DNA of 64,000 nt from Clostridiales bacterium. GTDB lineage: Bacteria > Bacillota > Clostridia > Christensenellales > Pumilibacteraceae. Shown in pieces: positions 1 through 9,528 of this stretch. The number at the start of each line of letters is the position of its first letter. The stretch's first letter is position 1. Under the pieces are notes generated by a model that ran no database searches, was not told where the DNA came from, and saw only the letters and a list, made by a program, of their open reading frames with translations. Where the stretch lies: contig JAFLVE010000010.1 of NCBI GenBank assembly GCA_022511445.1, forward strand, positions 201,387 to 265,386. Reading direction: 5' to 3'. A program made the translations under genes and the position numbers.

Positions 1-789
1 GCCGAGATCCTTTCCGAACAGCCCGCCTTTAACGTAAAAATAAAACCCGCCGAAAAACCCGATTGCGCCCAAAAGAATCGGCAGTAAAACAAGTCCGCTC
101 ATGGACGAGCCGCGCCGTTTCTTGCTCTCGTTAAACTCGTACAGACTGCCGCTTACAACGATTTCGTAATGGTATTTGACACCGCTCTTACTAAGCGGCG
201 CCTGTCTCGGCCGGTATGCTTTGTCCGCTTGGTTGGGCGCTTCCATATCGAGATAGTTGCTATTGTATTTTTCGACGGCGGCGTAATATTTTTGACTGGC
301 GGATTCGTCGTACTCTTCCTGCAAGCGGCGCTGATTTTCGAAGTCCTCGGGTGTGGAATAATACTCCGTCCTGCGTCGAAGTTCGAACACAACGTTCTTA
401 AACCCTTCCTCTTTAAGCCGTTTCGCTATATAGCCGTTTAGAAGGGTCCTTTCCGACTCCCTGCCGCTATGGATTTTCTCCTTTTGTTCGTAGTATTCTT
501 GCGTAACTTCATCAGTAAATGAAAACTCTTCGCTTGTGCCGGACAGCTCCGCCTTGATTTTTGCGATATACTTATCGTACAGCTTAATCCACTCCTCGGG
601 CGGATTACCTTTGGCGACGTCGGATTTAAGCTCGTCAAAACGCGCCGCCGCCTCTCTTTCTTCCGCGCCGGCTTCCTGCTTTTCTGTTTCGGCGGGCTTT
701 TGTTGCGGCTTGGCGCTTCTTTTTAACGCCTTTTCTCTGTTTTCTTTTTCCTTGCGCTTTTGTTCTATCAATTCGTCTCGTAACGCCAT
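1..789 (-). CDS. hypothetical protein, Lys/Glu-rich with a C-terminal transmembrane segment; partial, runs off the window start
   Basis: Minus-strand frame open from ATG at 789 to position 1 (no TTA/CTA/TCA in + frame 1); begins MALRDELIEQKRKEKENREKALKRSAKPQQ, TM near the end (SGLVLLPILLGAIGFFGGFYFYV). Absent from the supplied track because it has no stop in the window. Confidence 0.75.
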   Translation of the reverse strand, partial: MALRDELIEQKRKEKENREKALKRSAKPQQKPAETEKQEAGAEEREAAARFDELKSDVAKGNPPEEWIKLYDKYIAKIKAELSGTSEEFSFTDEVTQEYYEQKEKIHSGRESERTLLNGYIAKRLKEEGFKNVVFELRRRTEYYSTPEDFENQRRLQEEYDESASQKYYAAVEKYNSNYLDMEAPNQADKAYRPRQAPLSKSGVKYHYEIVVSGSLYEFNESKKRRGSSMSGLVLLPILLGAIGFFGGFYFYVKGGLFGKDLG

Positions 790-827
790 AGTTTTTGCCC
801 TATCCTATATATAAACTCGATAAAAAT

Positions 828-871
828 AAAACCGTCTTATCCGTAGTTTCGCTGCGGCATAAGGCGGTTTT
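828..871. terminator. hairpin between gpmI and the upstream-coordinate gene
   Basis: AAAACCGTCTTAT ... ATAAGGCGGTTTT inverted repeat flanked by A/T runs. Confidence 0.6.
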
Positions 872-876
872 CGATG

Positions 877-2391
877 TTATTTTTCGATTATGCTCTCGCC
901 GGTCATTTCGGCGGGCTTGTCTACTCCCATAATGTCGAGCAGAGTGGGTGCGACGTCGCAGAGCGCTTTCCCCTGCTTTAGCTTTTTGCCTATATACTTG
1001 TCGCCCGCCACGATAAGCGGAACGAGATTGGTCGTGTGCGAGGTGCACGGCGCGCCGCCCTCGAACTGCATAACCTCGGCGTTGCCGTGGTCTGCGGTAA
1101 CGATTGCCGTGCCGCCCGAACGCCACACCGCTTCGACCACCGTCTTAAGGCAGTTGTCCACCGCCTCGACCGCCTTGACCGCCGCGTGAAGCACGCCGGT
1201 ATGCCCGACCATGTCGCAGTTTGCAAAGTTAAGTATAAGTACGTCTTTTCCGCTGTTAATCTGTTCCACCGCCTTGCTCGCCACTTCGTAAGCGCTCATT
1301 TCGGGCTGAAGGTCGTAGGTGGCTACCTTGGGACTGGGAACGAGCACGCGCTCCTCGCCCTCGTTGGCTTTTTCCACACCGCCGTTAAAGAAGAAGGTAA
1401 CGTGCGCGTATTTTTCCGTTTCGGCAACGCGCGCCTGGGTAAGTCCGAGCGTCGAGAGGTATTCTCCGAGCGTGTTGTCGAGATGGCGCGGCGGGAATGC
1501 CGTTTCTATATTTTCGAGCGTGACGTCGTACTGCGTCATTCCGACGTAACAAACCTTTTTATACCCGCCCATTCTGTCGAACTTGTCAAAGCTCGGCGAA
1601 GTGATTGCGCGGGAAATCTGGCGCGCACGGTCGGCGCGGAAGTTGTAGAATATTACCGAATCACCCGTTTTGACTCCCGGGTAGTCGCCGATAACGACCG
1701 GCTCGATAAACTCGTCGTACGTGCCCGCCGCATAGCTCGAAGCGATTGCGCTGTCCGCCGTCGAGTAGTGCTTGCTCTGAGCCGCGAATACCGCGTTGTA
1801 GCCGCGCGCGACGCGCTCCCAGCGGTTGTCGCGGTCCATATAATAATATCTGCCGCACACCGTGGCGATTTTGCCTACGCCTATCTCGTCGATCTTTTCC
1901 TGAAGCTCGCGCACAAAGCCCCTGCCCGAATCGGGCGGAACGTCCCTGCCGTCCATAAGGCAGTGTACGTACACGGTATTTACGCCGTTCTGTTTGGCAA
2001 GCTTTAACAGCGCGTAAAGGTGGGTGTTCATGCTGTGAACGCCGCCGTTGCTCAAGAGTCCCACGAGGTGAAGGGCGGAATCGTTTGCCTTTACGTTTTC
2101 AATCGCCTTGTTAAACGCCTCGTTGTTAAAGAACGTGCCGTTTTTTATAGCGTCGTCGATAGTGGTTATGTCCTGATACACGACGCGACCGGCGCCGAGG
2201 TTAAGGTGACCGACCTCGCTGTTACCCATCTGTCCCTCGGGAAGTCCTACCGCATAACCGGAGGCGTTTATCAGAGTGTGAGGGTATTTAGCCATAAGCG
2301 AGTCGATAAACGGGGTGTTCGCTTTTTTTACGGCGTTACCGTATTCGTCGGCGTTGTAGCCGAATCCGTCGAGTATGATCAGTGCATTCAT
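877..2391 (-). CDS. gpmI: 2,3-bisphosphoglycerate-independent phosphoglycerate mutase
   Basis: ALIILDGFGYN..., GQMGNSEVGHLNLGAGRVVYQD, TADHGNAEVM motifs. Confidence 0.95.
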   Translation of the reverse strand: MNALIILDGFGYNADEYGNAVKKANTPFIDSLMAKYPHTLINASGYAVGLPEGQMGNSEVGHLNLGAGRVVYQDITTIDDAIKNGTFFNNEAFNKAIENVKANDSALHLVGLLSNGGVHSMNTHLYALLKLAKQNGVNTVYVHCLMDGRDVPPDSGRGFVRELQEKIDEIGVGKIATVCGRYYYMDRDNRWERVARGYNAVFAAQSKHYSTADSAIASSYAAGTYDEFIEPVVIGDYPGVKTGDSVIFYNFRADRARQISRAITSPSFDKFDRMGGYKKVCYVGMTQYDVTLENIETAFPPRHLDNTLGEYLSTLGLTQARVAETEKYAHVTFFFNGGVEKANEGEERVLVPSPKVATYDLQPEMSAYEVASKAVEQINSGKDVLILNFANCDMVGHTGVLHAAVKAVEAVDNCLKTVVEAVWRSGGTAIVTADHGNAEVMQFEGGAPCTSHTTNLVPLIVAGDKYIGKKLKQGKALCDVAPTLLDIMGVDKPAEMTGESIIEK

Positions 2392-2433
2392 GGTTAATTC
2401 TCCGAATAATTTTCTTTTGGGCGTATCGAGCTG

Positions 2434-3186
2434 TTATTTTGCTGTGTTGACGATAATCGCAAAGTCGTCGGGCTTGAGGCTCGCGCCGCCGATAAGACCG
2501 CCGTCTATCTCGTTTTGCGCCATAAGCCCCGCAACGTTCTTTGCGTTCATGCTCCCGCCGTACTGGATGCGCATGCCGTCCGCTATTTTTGCGCCGTAAA
2601 GCGATTTTACGACCGAACGGATATAGCCTATTGTCTCGTTGGCCTGCTCGTCGGTTGCCGTCCTTCCCGTGCCGATTGCCCAAACCGGCTCGTACGCGAT
2701 GACGACCTTTGCGGCGGCCTCTGCGGAAATGCCGCTAAACGCACCCTCGACCTGGGTTTTGTTAACGAGCTCGGTCTTACCGCCCTCGCGCTCGTCGAGC
2801 GTTTCGCCCACGCAGACTATCGGCTTTAAGCCGTTTTTAAGCGCCTGAACAAGTCGCATGTTTACCGACTTGTCGGTCTCGCCAAAGTACTGACGGCGCT
2901 CGCTGTGCCCGATAATAACATATTCGGCGCCCGCCTCTTTTAGCATAGCCGCGCTGATTTCGCCCGTAAAAGCGCCGTTATCCGCCCAAGCGACGTTCTG
3001 CGCGCCAACCTTGATATTTGTCTTTTTGCAAAGCTCGGACATGGTCGCGATATCGGTAAAGGGCACGCAAAGCACCACGTCGCACGTTGCGCTCTTTACC
3101 TGCGGAGCGAGCGACGACACAAACTCGGCGCACTCCGACGCGGTTTTGTTCATCTTCCAGTTGCCTGCAATAATAGGTTTTCTCAT
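2434..3186 (-). CDS. tpiA: triosephosphate isomerase
   Basis: RKPIIAGNWKMNKT, IIGHSERRQYFGE, VIAYEPVWAIGTG motifs. Confidence 0.97.
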   Translation of the reverse strand: MRKPIIAGNWKMNKTASECAEFVSSLAPQVKSATCDVVLCVPFTDIATMSELCKKTNIKVGAQNVAWADNGAFTGEISAAMLKEAGAEYVIIGHSERRQYFGETDKSVNMRLVQALKNGLKPIVCVGETLDEREGGKTELVNKTQVEGAFSGISAEAAAKVVIAYEPVWAIGTGRTATDEQANETIGYIRSVVKSLYGAKIADGMRIQYGGSMNAKNVAGLMAQNEIDGGLIGGASLKPDDFAIIVNTAK

Positions 3187-3240
3187 GATACTCTCCTTTA
3201 TTCCCTTCGCCGTCGCCTGTCTAAAGCGTGGCGGTTTTAC

Positions 3241-3879
3241 TTACTTTGCTTTTTTGCCGTCGCACTCGAGCTTTGCATATATGCCGAGCGCCGCCGCGAC
3301 GGACGCGTTAAGCGAATTTATCTTGCCGCGCATTGGGAGGGACAGCACGCCGTCGCACAGCTCGCGCGTCAGCCTCGATACGCCCTTACCCTCCGCTCCG
3401 ACCACGAGCGCCGTCGCGCCCGAGATGTCCTCGGAGTAGATGTCGTGCCCGTCCATGTCGAGCGCATACACCCATACGCCGCGCTTTTTAATCTCGCGTA
3501 TTGCGTCGTTTATATTGACTGCGCGGACTACCTTTACGTATTCCGCCGCGCCCTCCGCCACTTTTATGACGGTGTCGTTTACGGGCGTTTGCCTGTTTTT
3601 GCCGATTACCACGCCGTGAACGCCGCCGCACTCGCACGAGCGAAGTATGCTTCCGAAGTTGTGCGGGTCCTCTATTCCGTCGAGGATAACTATAAACGGC
3701 GGAACGGATTGTGCGTTTGCGCGCTCGAATATATCGTCAAGCTCCGCATACTCGAAGTCTACCGCGTAACCGATACAGCCCTGGTGACGAGCGCCTTCCG
3801 CCGAACGGTCGAGCGTTTTCTTGTCGCAAAGCCTTACGTTAACGCCCGATTTTTTCGCACGGTCGAGAATTTCCGTCAC
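3241..3879 (-). CDS. rlmB: 23S rRNA 2'-O-methyltransferase, RlmB/TrmH (SPOUT) family; true N-terminus probably extends to about 3978
   Basis: VILDGIEDPHNFGSILRSCECGG, VVGAEGKGVSRLTRELCD, LSLPMRGKINSLNASVAAAL. Upstream in frame encodes KIFGKNAVLERLKSGG, a typical RlmB N-terminus, without ATG/GTG/TTG. Confidence 0.85.
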   Translation of the reverse strand: MTEILDRAKKSGVNVRLCDKKTLDRSAEGARHQGCIGYAVDFEYAELDDIFERANAQSVPPFIVILDGIEDPHNFGSILRSCECGGVHGVVIGKNRQTPVNDTVIKVAEGAAEYVKVVRAVNINDAIREIKKRGVWVYALDMDGHDIYSEDISGATALVVGAEGKGVSRLTRELCDGVLSLPMRGKINSLNASVAAALGIYAKLECDGKKAK

Positions 3880-3974
3880 TCTGTCGTCGTGCGCGCCGCC
3901 GGACAGCAGCTCTATCTTATTAAAGCCGCCGCCGCTTTTAAGCCGTTCGAGAACGGCGTTTTTGCCGAAGATTT

Positions 3975-4715
3975 TTATTTTTTAGCGTCCTTTGCTTTTT
4001 TTAAAAGCTCGTTGCGTTTAGATACAACTTCCTTTGCTTTGCCGCACGACTTGGTCTTTTCGGGGCACGCGCCGCGAAGGCACGCGGGACCGCTGTCCTT
4101 AAAGAGATTGGGAGCGACCTTAAGCGCTTCCTCAAACATGAGCCACGCCACGCTCCGTATTTCCCACTGTGCGCGGTTGCAGCAGCGAAGCTCGAAAAAG
4201 TGCATAAGCTCGCGCGCGTTCATGGTTACCACCATTTTTGTCTCGCACGCATTGGGGAGAATGAAACGCGCGTCCTCGTTGGACTTTTCGCCCCTGCCGA
4301 GCGCCGCCTGCCAGTCGCGGTACCAGTCCATAATCGTGTCCATCTGACCCTTAAACCTGGCGACCGCCGCCCCGCCGAGCTCCTCGATTGCGGGGGGAAT
4401 TACGTAATTGAACGAATCCTCGGAAACATAGCGCTGTGAGCGCACCGAGAACGACGCTATTCTGTGCCGCGTGATTTGCGCGAGCAAGCTTCTCGACACA
4501 CCCTCGATTGTAAAAGTAAACGACGCATGCTCGATAGGCGAAAGGTGCCCCATCTCGATAAGCTTACTTATAAACTTAGAGTTGTCCTTAGCGAGAATGT
4601 TGTCGGTAAGCTCGGGCAGCTCCGAATCGGAATAGCACAGCTTTGCCGCGAGCGCGACCGTCGCCTCGGGATCGGTGGTGTAGCGTATAAGCGTTACTTT
4701 GGGTGTGACTTTCAT
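3975..4715 (-). CDS. thyX: FAD-dependent thymidylate synthase
   Basis: RHRIASFSVRSQRY matches the ThyX RHRx7S motif. Confidence 0.93.
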   Translation of the reverse strand: MKVTPKVTLIRYTTDPEATVALAAKLCYSDSELPELTDNILAKDNSKFISKLIEMGHLSPIEHASFTFTIEGVSRSLLAQITRHRIASFSVRSQRYVSEDSFNYVIPPAIEELGGAAVARFKGQMDTIMDWYRDWQAALGRGEKSNEDARFILPNACETKMVVTMNARELMHFFELRCCNRAQWEIRSVAWLMFEEALKVAPNLFKDSGPACLRGACPEKTKSCGKAKEVVSKRNELLKKAKDAKK

Positions 4716-5131
4716 TATTGTTCGTCCTCTTTCCTTTGTTGGGTTTCGTCGAAAACTTTAATTGCGAGAGATAATAGCTCGTCCCGCCGCGCGCCGTTTC
4801 CTGTAAGCTCGTGGTAACCGATAACCGACTCGAACGCCGTCGCCTTGTGGTAATCGGCGGGCGACGCCGCTTTTGCGCGGGAATGAAGGTGCGCGTTTTT
4901 TGCGCGCCGCGCTATTTCGAGCTCGGCGTCGGTAAACACGTTCCGCTCTATCAGCGCGTCGAAAACCGCCGCCTGAGCCTTGGCGTTAACGTACTTGCTC
5001 GTTTTTTGGTGAAGAGTATACTGCCCGTATCCGCACTCCACCGTTTTGCATCGTATATACAATGTATGTACCGCGTCTCCGACAAAGGCAAGCGCCGTCG
5101 GTGCAAGCATGTCCGCCTCGTGTTTTTCCAC
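4715..5131 (-). CDS. mrnC: Mini-ribonuclease 3
   Basis: LAFVGDAVHTLYIR; adjacency to thyX and rlmB. Confidence 0.88.
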   Translation of the reverse strand: MEKHEADMLAPTALAFVGDAVHTLYIRCKTVECGYGQYTLHQKTSKYVNAKAQAAVFDALIERNVFTDAELEIARRAKNAHLHSRAKAASPADYHKATAFESVIGYHELTGNGARRDELLSLAIKVFDETQQRKEDEQ

Positions 5132-5195
5132 ACTTTAATTATACCCCCCGAAAAAACATAAGTCAAGGAATTAAAGGCGCAACCGCCCAATTGAA

Positions 5196-5222
5196 TAAAA
5201 AAAGACGGCATAGCCGCCCTTA
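5196..5222 (-). terminator. terminator downstream of the NrdG-like gene
   Basis: AGGGCGGC-TAT-GCCGTCTT then T-run on the minus strand. Confidence 0.55.
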
Positions 5223-5264
5223 CTTATTCACTATTCACTATAACTTTTTCACTCGCCGAAGGCG

Positions 5265-5969
5265 CTACTCTCCTCTAATCTCAACCTTTTTTACAAACTT
5301 ACTCGCTATGTCCTTAAAGCGTTTCATCTGCCCCTCGGTGGGCTTACTCAGCGTTTTGGACGGAACGGTGTCGCGCATTGTAAAATACTGCAAAAAGTAT
5401 TTTTCCGCGCCGAATATAAGCCGCGCCGCGCCCTCTATGCTGTTGTCGTCGAAAAGCTCCGCCGCAACGGTCGTGCGGAACTCGTAGTCTACGCCGGAGT
5501 TCATTATAATTCCAATCGACTTTTCTATCCTCGTTATATCGAAGCCGCTTTCGGGAAGCCCGATGCTCTCGGGATAGCGTGACGGCGAATTTTTAATATC
5601 CATCGCCATGTAGTCGAGGAGGTTTTTTTCGAGCAGTTCCGCAAGCCTTTCGGGATTGTAGCCGTTGGTGTCCAGCTTAATTTTATACCCGAGCGCTTTT
5701 ATATCGGCTATAAACCTGCCGAGGTCGGAGTATATCGTCGGCTCGCCGCCCGTTATGCACACGCCCTCGAGCACGCCCACGCGCCTATTTAAAAACGAAA
5801 AAATCTCTTTCTCGTCGTAAAAATCGACGGATGGAGACAGCAGCTCGCTGTTATGGCAGTACGGACAGCGGAAATTGCACCCGGGCACGAACAGCGTGCA
5901 TGCGGTGTGTTCGGGGTAGTCGAGAAGCGTCAGCTTTTGCAATCCGCTTATTTTTATGTAGTTGTCCAT
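5265..5969 (-). CDS. nrdG: radical SAM protein, anaerobic ribonucleoside-triphosphate reductase activating protein (NrdG-like)
   Basis: MDNYIKISGLQKLTLLDYPEHTACTLFVPGCNFRCPYCHN with CxxxCxxC and GGEPT. Confidence 0.82.
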   Translation of the reverse strand: MDNYIKISGLQKLTLLDYPEHTACTLFVPGCNFRCPYCHNSELLSPSVDFYDEKEIFSFLNRRVGVLEGVCITGGEPTIYSDLGRFIADIKALGYKIKLDTNGYNPERLAELLEKNLLDYMAMDIKNSPSRYPESIGLPESGFDITRIEKSIGIIMNSGVDYEFRTTVAAELFDDNSIEGAARLIFGAEKYFLQYFTMRDTVPSKTLSKPTEGQMKRFKDIASKFVKKVEIRGE

Positions 5970-6049
5970 ATTCCGCCTCCGCAGAGATTTCACGGTCATT
6001 ATACACGCGGGGCGGCGCTTTTGTCAATCGGTGGGCGGGGCTTAACGGC

Positions 6050-7039
6050 TTATCCCTCACGCTTTAACAGCCGCGAGAGCTTGAGCCTTTTAAAAAAGGA
6101 AAAGTCCATTCCCACAAGCGCGTACTCGGCAAGCTTATCCGCCGCGCAAAAGCCTTGCTCGTGTTCGAAAAAATGCGCGCCCGAAAAAAGCGGAAGCTTG
6201 TGCGTGGGCTGTATTTTTTTGATTGTAAAGCCATCTTGCTCCTCGACATCCGTTTTAATCGGCGCATACGCCGCCGCGTCGCCCGCCGTCGGCGGCAGAA
6301 CGCACTCGAAGCTTTCCGCAAGCGCGGCGTAGTTTTTTTGCGCGCGCGACACCGTCGCCTCGAGCGAATCGAAAAGCTCGAGGTTTAGCGCGGCGATATA
6401 ATTGCTCATACCGTAGTCGTAGTTTTCCCCGTCCGAATACCTAAGCCGCGAAAACTCCTCCGCCCGCCCGAGATCGTCGCCGCACACGAGCGCCGCGCCG
6501 CTACCCGGAATCCTCTTGTTAAGCCCGACCACGCCGAGCTCGCAGTTAGCCCCGCACGGCGTGCCTTTGTAACTTCCGCCGAGTGCGTCGCACGCAATCT
6601 CGATTGCGGGAACGCCGAAGCTTGCAAGGAGCGGCAAAAGCGTATCGTAATCCGCGACCGCACCGAACGCGTTGTCGATAATGGCTACGCGCGGCATTTT
6701 TTCCTGCACGCGGCACCACACGAGCGCGGTCTCGAGCGCCGAAACCGACGTGCACCTGTTTATCGGGTCGCTGTCTATAAACACCGGCACCGCGCCAATA
6801 TTCAGCGCCGACCTTATATAAGAATAGTACGTGTACGACGGCACGAGCACATAGTCGCCGCTTGCTACGCCGCAGAGTCTTAGCGCGGTGTGAAGCGCGG
6901 CGTCCGTCGAGCACAGCGGAAGCGTAGCGCGCCCGAAGTGCGCGGTAAGCCTTTCCCCGAGCCGCCCCGCAAAGTCGTCGCCCGACAGCGCATTGCACAG
7001 CGCGCCCGCCGCTCCGCCGTATCTATCAAATAGCACCAT
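6050..7039 (-). CDS. DegT/DnrJ/EryC1/StrS-type PLP aminotransferase
   Basis: VLVPSYTYYSYIRSALNIGAVPVFIDSDP, IACDALGGSYKGTPCG, VVGLNKRIPGSGAALV (putative PLP Lys). Confidence 0.75.
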   Translation of the reverse strand: MVLFDRYGGAAGALCNALSGDDFAGRLGERLTAHFGRATLPLCSTDAALHTALRLCGVASGDYVLVPSYTYYSYIRSALNIGAVPVFIDSDPINRCTSVSALETALVWCRVQEKMPRVAIIDNAFGAVADYDTLLPLLASFGVPAIEIACDALGGSYKGTPCGANCELGVVGLNKRIPGSGAALVCGDDLGRAEEFSRLRYSDGENYDYGMSNYIAALNLELFDSLEATVSRAQKNYAALAESFECVLPPTAGDAAAYAPIKTDVEEQDGFTIKKIQPTHKLPLFSGAHFFEHEQGFCAADKLAEYALVGMDFSFFKRLKLSRLLKREG

Positions 7040-7198
7040 ACGCTTAGTATGCGCCGTAAAAGTTAAGAATAGTAAAAATGCCTAAAATCCACCCGACTTT
7101 CTGTAACAAGGATGAGCTCCTTCGGCAAAGCCTCAGGATGACAAGAAATCAGTATGGTGAAAATTTGTTTACGGTCCCCGCTTTACGGTGGTTCGCCC

Positions 7199-7310
7199 AA
7201 GGCCCCCTGTGCAAGGGGCGCGACGCGTTTAACAAACAGCGCAGTACGCTGTTTGTAGCCAAAGCGACCAATCTGTTGCGGTAGGCTGTCGAGCATGGCG
7301 AGGCTGAGGG
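7199..7310 (+). repeat. structured intergenic repeat, long form (copy R1)
   Basis: CCCCTGTGCAAGGGGCGCGAC...ACAAACAGCGCAGTACGCTGTTTGTAGCCAAAGCGA...GGCTGTCGAGCATGGCGAGGCTGAGGG, matches copies at 23.8, 41.1 and 52.1 kb. Confidence 0.75.
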
Positions 7311-7338
7311 CCCGTCTCTCTTATCTAAAGTATAAGAA

Positions 7339-7370
7339 AACCCCCTCTATCGTCTCCGAAAGCGGGGGTT
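7339..7370 (-). terminator. terminator of the ribosomal protein operon
   Basis: AACCCCC...GGGGGTT stem followed (minus strand) by TTTTCTTAT, just downstream of rplQ. Confidence 0.75.
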
Positions 7371-7389
7371 GTGTTTGATTATTTAATTA

Positions 7390-7899
7390 TTACACCAACT
7401 CGACGAGGGCTTCCTCTGCGCCGTCGCCACGGCGAGGGCCGAGCTTTAATACACGGGTATAGCCACCCTGCTGATTGGTGTCGTGGTTGCGCTGGGAATA
7501 CTTAATCGCATACACGTTGAAGATTTTCTCGACAAGCGGATGCTGAATATCCTTAGTGCGCTCACGGAATGCCGGCGCGGTCTCGTCGGCCTTTCTTACT
7601 TCGGGCGGATCGTACACAACGGCCATAATCTTACGGCGCGCGGCGAGACGCTTTTCGCCGTCGAGAATGGTCTCGACTTCGATGGGCTTGCCCTTTTTGT
7701 CAACGCCCGACTTAACTGTCTTTTTAACGTCGAGCACCGTATCCACGGCGAGCTGAATGAGCCCGTCGGCAATGCGCTGAACTTCCTTAGCGCGTGCGTA
7801 GGTTGTCGTTATCTTGCCGTTCCACAGAAGAGCGGTCACCTGACTTCTGAGCAGTGCTTTACGCTGATCGGTGGGGAGGGAAAGTTTTCTCTGTTCCAT
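7390..7899 (-). CDS. rplQ: 50S ribosomal protein L17
   Basis: KLSLPTDQRKALLRSQVTALLWNGKITTTYARAKEVQRIAD. Confidence 0.95.
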   Translation of the reverse strand: MEQRKLSLPTDQRKALLRSQVTALLWNGKITTTYARAKEVQRIADGLIQLAVDTVLDVKKTVKSGVDKKGKPIEVETILDGEKRLAARRKIMAVVYDPPEVRKADETAPAFRERTKDIQHPLVEKIFNVYAIKYSQRNHDTNQQGGYTRVLKLGPRRGDGAEEALVELV

Positions 7900-7917
7900 T
7901 TCGAATTAGTCTCCTTA

Positions 7918-8871
7918 TTAGTCTTCCGACGCCTTGAGGTCGAGCCCGAAAGTGCGAAGCTTTGCGATAACCTCGTCGAGCGATTTTCTGCCGAGGTTGC
8001 GTACCTTGAGCATGTCCTCCTCGGTCTTGCGCGTAAGGTCGGCAACGGTATGGATGCCGGCGCGCTTTAAGCAGTTGTAGCTTCTTACCGAAAGGTCCAT
8101 GTCCTCGATGTTCATTTCGAGCACTTTCTGCTGACGGTCCTCCGAGCGCGAAACGAGTATGTCCATACCCGAAATCGTATCGGACAGCGCAACAAAGAGC
8201 TTAACGTGGTCTTCGAGCGCCTTAGCCGCAAGGGACAGAACGTCCTTAGCGGACAGCGAGCCGTCGGTCTTTACGTTTATCGTAAGTTTGTCGAAGTCCA
8301 TGGACTGACCGACGCGGGTCGGGTCTACGGAATACGACGCGAACTTGACGGGGGTGAAAATTGCGTCGATGGGGATATAGCCGATAGGACGGTTGGGGTC
8401 CTTAAGGTTGTCCGCAACGACGTAGCCTCTGCCCTTGCCTACGAACAGCGTCATGTCGAGCTTGGCGCCGGCGTCGAGCGTGCACAGATAAAGGTCGGGG
8501 TTGAGAATATCGATTTCGGGGTCCACGTCGATATCCGCGGCGGTTACTATGCCTGCGGCGCTCTTGGTGAGGTGGAGCTCCTTAACGAGCGTTTTGTCAG
8601 TATAGTTGGCTTTAAGGTTGAGCGACTTGAGGTTAAGAATAATCTCGGTCACGTCCTCCTTAACGCCTTTTATTGTCGAAAACTCATGGTCGACGCCCTC
8701 GATCATAATACCTATGACCGCCGCGCCGGGGAGATTGGAGAGCAACACGCGACGCAGAGCGTTTCCGAGTGTGTGGCCGTAGCCGCGCTCAAGCGGCTCG
8801 ATAACGAATTTTCCGGTGCGGTAGCTGTCCGTCTCTTCCAGAGTAATTTTCGGCATTTCGATTTCCATCAT
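7918..8871 (-). CDS. rpoA: DNA-directed RNA polymerase subunit alpha
   Basis: FVIEPLERGYGHTLGNALRRVLLSNLPGAAV; alpha-CTD with VRSYNCLKRAGIHTVADL. Confidence 0.97.
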   Translation of the reverse strand: MMEIEMPKITLEETDSYRTGKFVIEPLERGYGHTLGNALRRVLLSNLPGAAVIGIMIEGVDHEFSTIKGVKEDVTEIILNLKSLNLKANYTDKTLVKELHLTKSAAGIVTAADIDVDPEIDILNPDLYLCTLDAGAKLDMTLFVGKGRGYVVADNLKDPNRPIGYIPIDAIFTPVKFASYSVDPTRVGQSMDFDKLTINVKTDGSLSAKDVLSLAAKALEDHVKLFVALSDTISGMDILVSRSEDRQQKVLEMNIEDMDLSVRSYNCLKRAGIHTVADLTRKTEEDMLKVRNLGRKSLDEVIAKLRTFGLDLKASED

Positions 8872-8888
8872 AGGGCGTAATCTCCTTA

Positions 8889-9509
8889 TTATTTAGAGTA
8901 CAACTCAACGATGAGCTGTTCGTTGATATTAAGATCGATATCTTCGCGCTTGGGATTGTCGACAATCTTTCCGACAAATGTTTCGGTGTCGAACGTGAGC
9001 CACTTGGGCATAACTATCTTCGCGCCGCGAAGCTCCTTAAAGAGCGCGTTGTCACGGCTCGTTTCCCTAACGGAAATCTCGTCGCCGAGCTTGACCTCGT
9101 ACGAGGGAATGTCGACGCGCTTGCCGTTTACGAGAATGTGACCGTGGTTGACAATCTGGCGCGACATCTTTCTCGAAGCGCCGATGCCCATGCGGTAAAC
9201 TACGTTGTCGAGACGCTTTTCGAGCATGGCGAGCATGTTCTCGCCGGTAACGCCCTTGCTTGCTTCCGCGCGCTCGTAGTAGTGATGGAACTGCTTTTCG
9301 AGCACGCCGTAAGCGCGCTTAACCTTTTGCTTTTCGCGGAGCTGGGTGTTGTACTCGCTGTTTTTACGGCGCATGTTGGCGTGCGGTCCCGGAGGAACGG
9401 GGCGGCGCTCCATAGCGCACTTTTTGGATGTGCAGCGCTCGCCCTTAAGGAACAGCTTTTGTCCTTCCCTGCGGCACTGCCTGCAATCTGCACAAATATT
9501 TCTTGCCAT
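8889..9509 (-). CDS. rpsD: 30S ribosomal protein S4 (Cys-containing N-terminus)
   Basis: MARNICADCRQCRREGQKLFLKGERC; S4 domain. Confidence 0.95.
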   Translation of the reverse strand: MARNICADCRQCRREGQKLFLKGERCTSKKCAMERRPVPPGPHANMRRKNSEYNTQLREKQKVKRAYGVLEKQFHHYYERAEASKGVTGENMLAMLEKRLDNVVYRMGIGASRKMSRQIVNHGHILVNGKRVDIPSYEVKLGDEISVRETSRDNALFKELRGAKIVMPKWLTFDTETFVGKIVDNPKREDIDLNINEQLIVELYSK

Positions 9510-9528
9510 TGTCCTTGACCTCTCTTAA

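Noticed and set aside
1036-2007. 323-aa plus-strand ORF antisense to gpmI
   Set aside because: Antisense mirror ORF of a certain gene.
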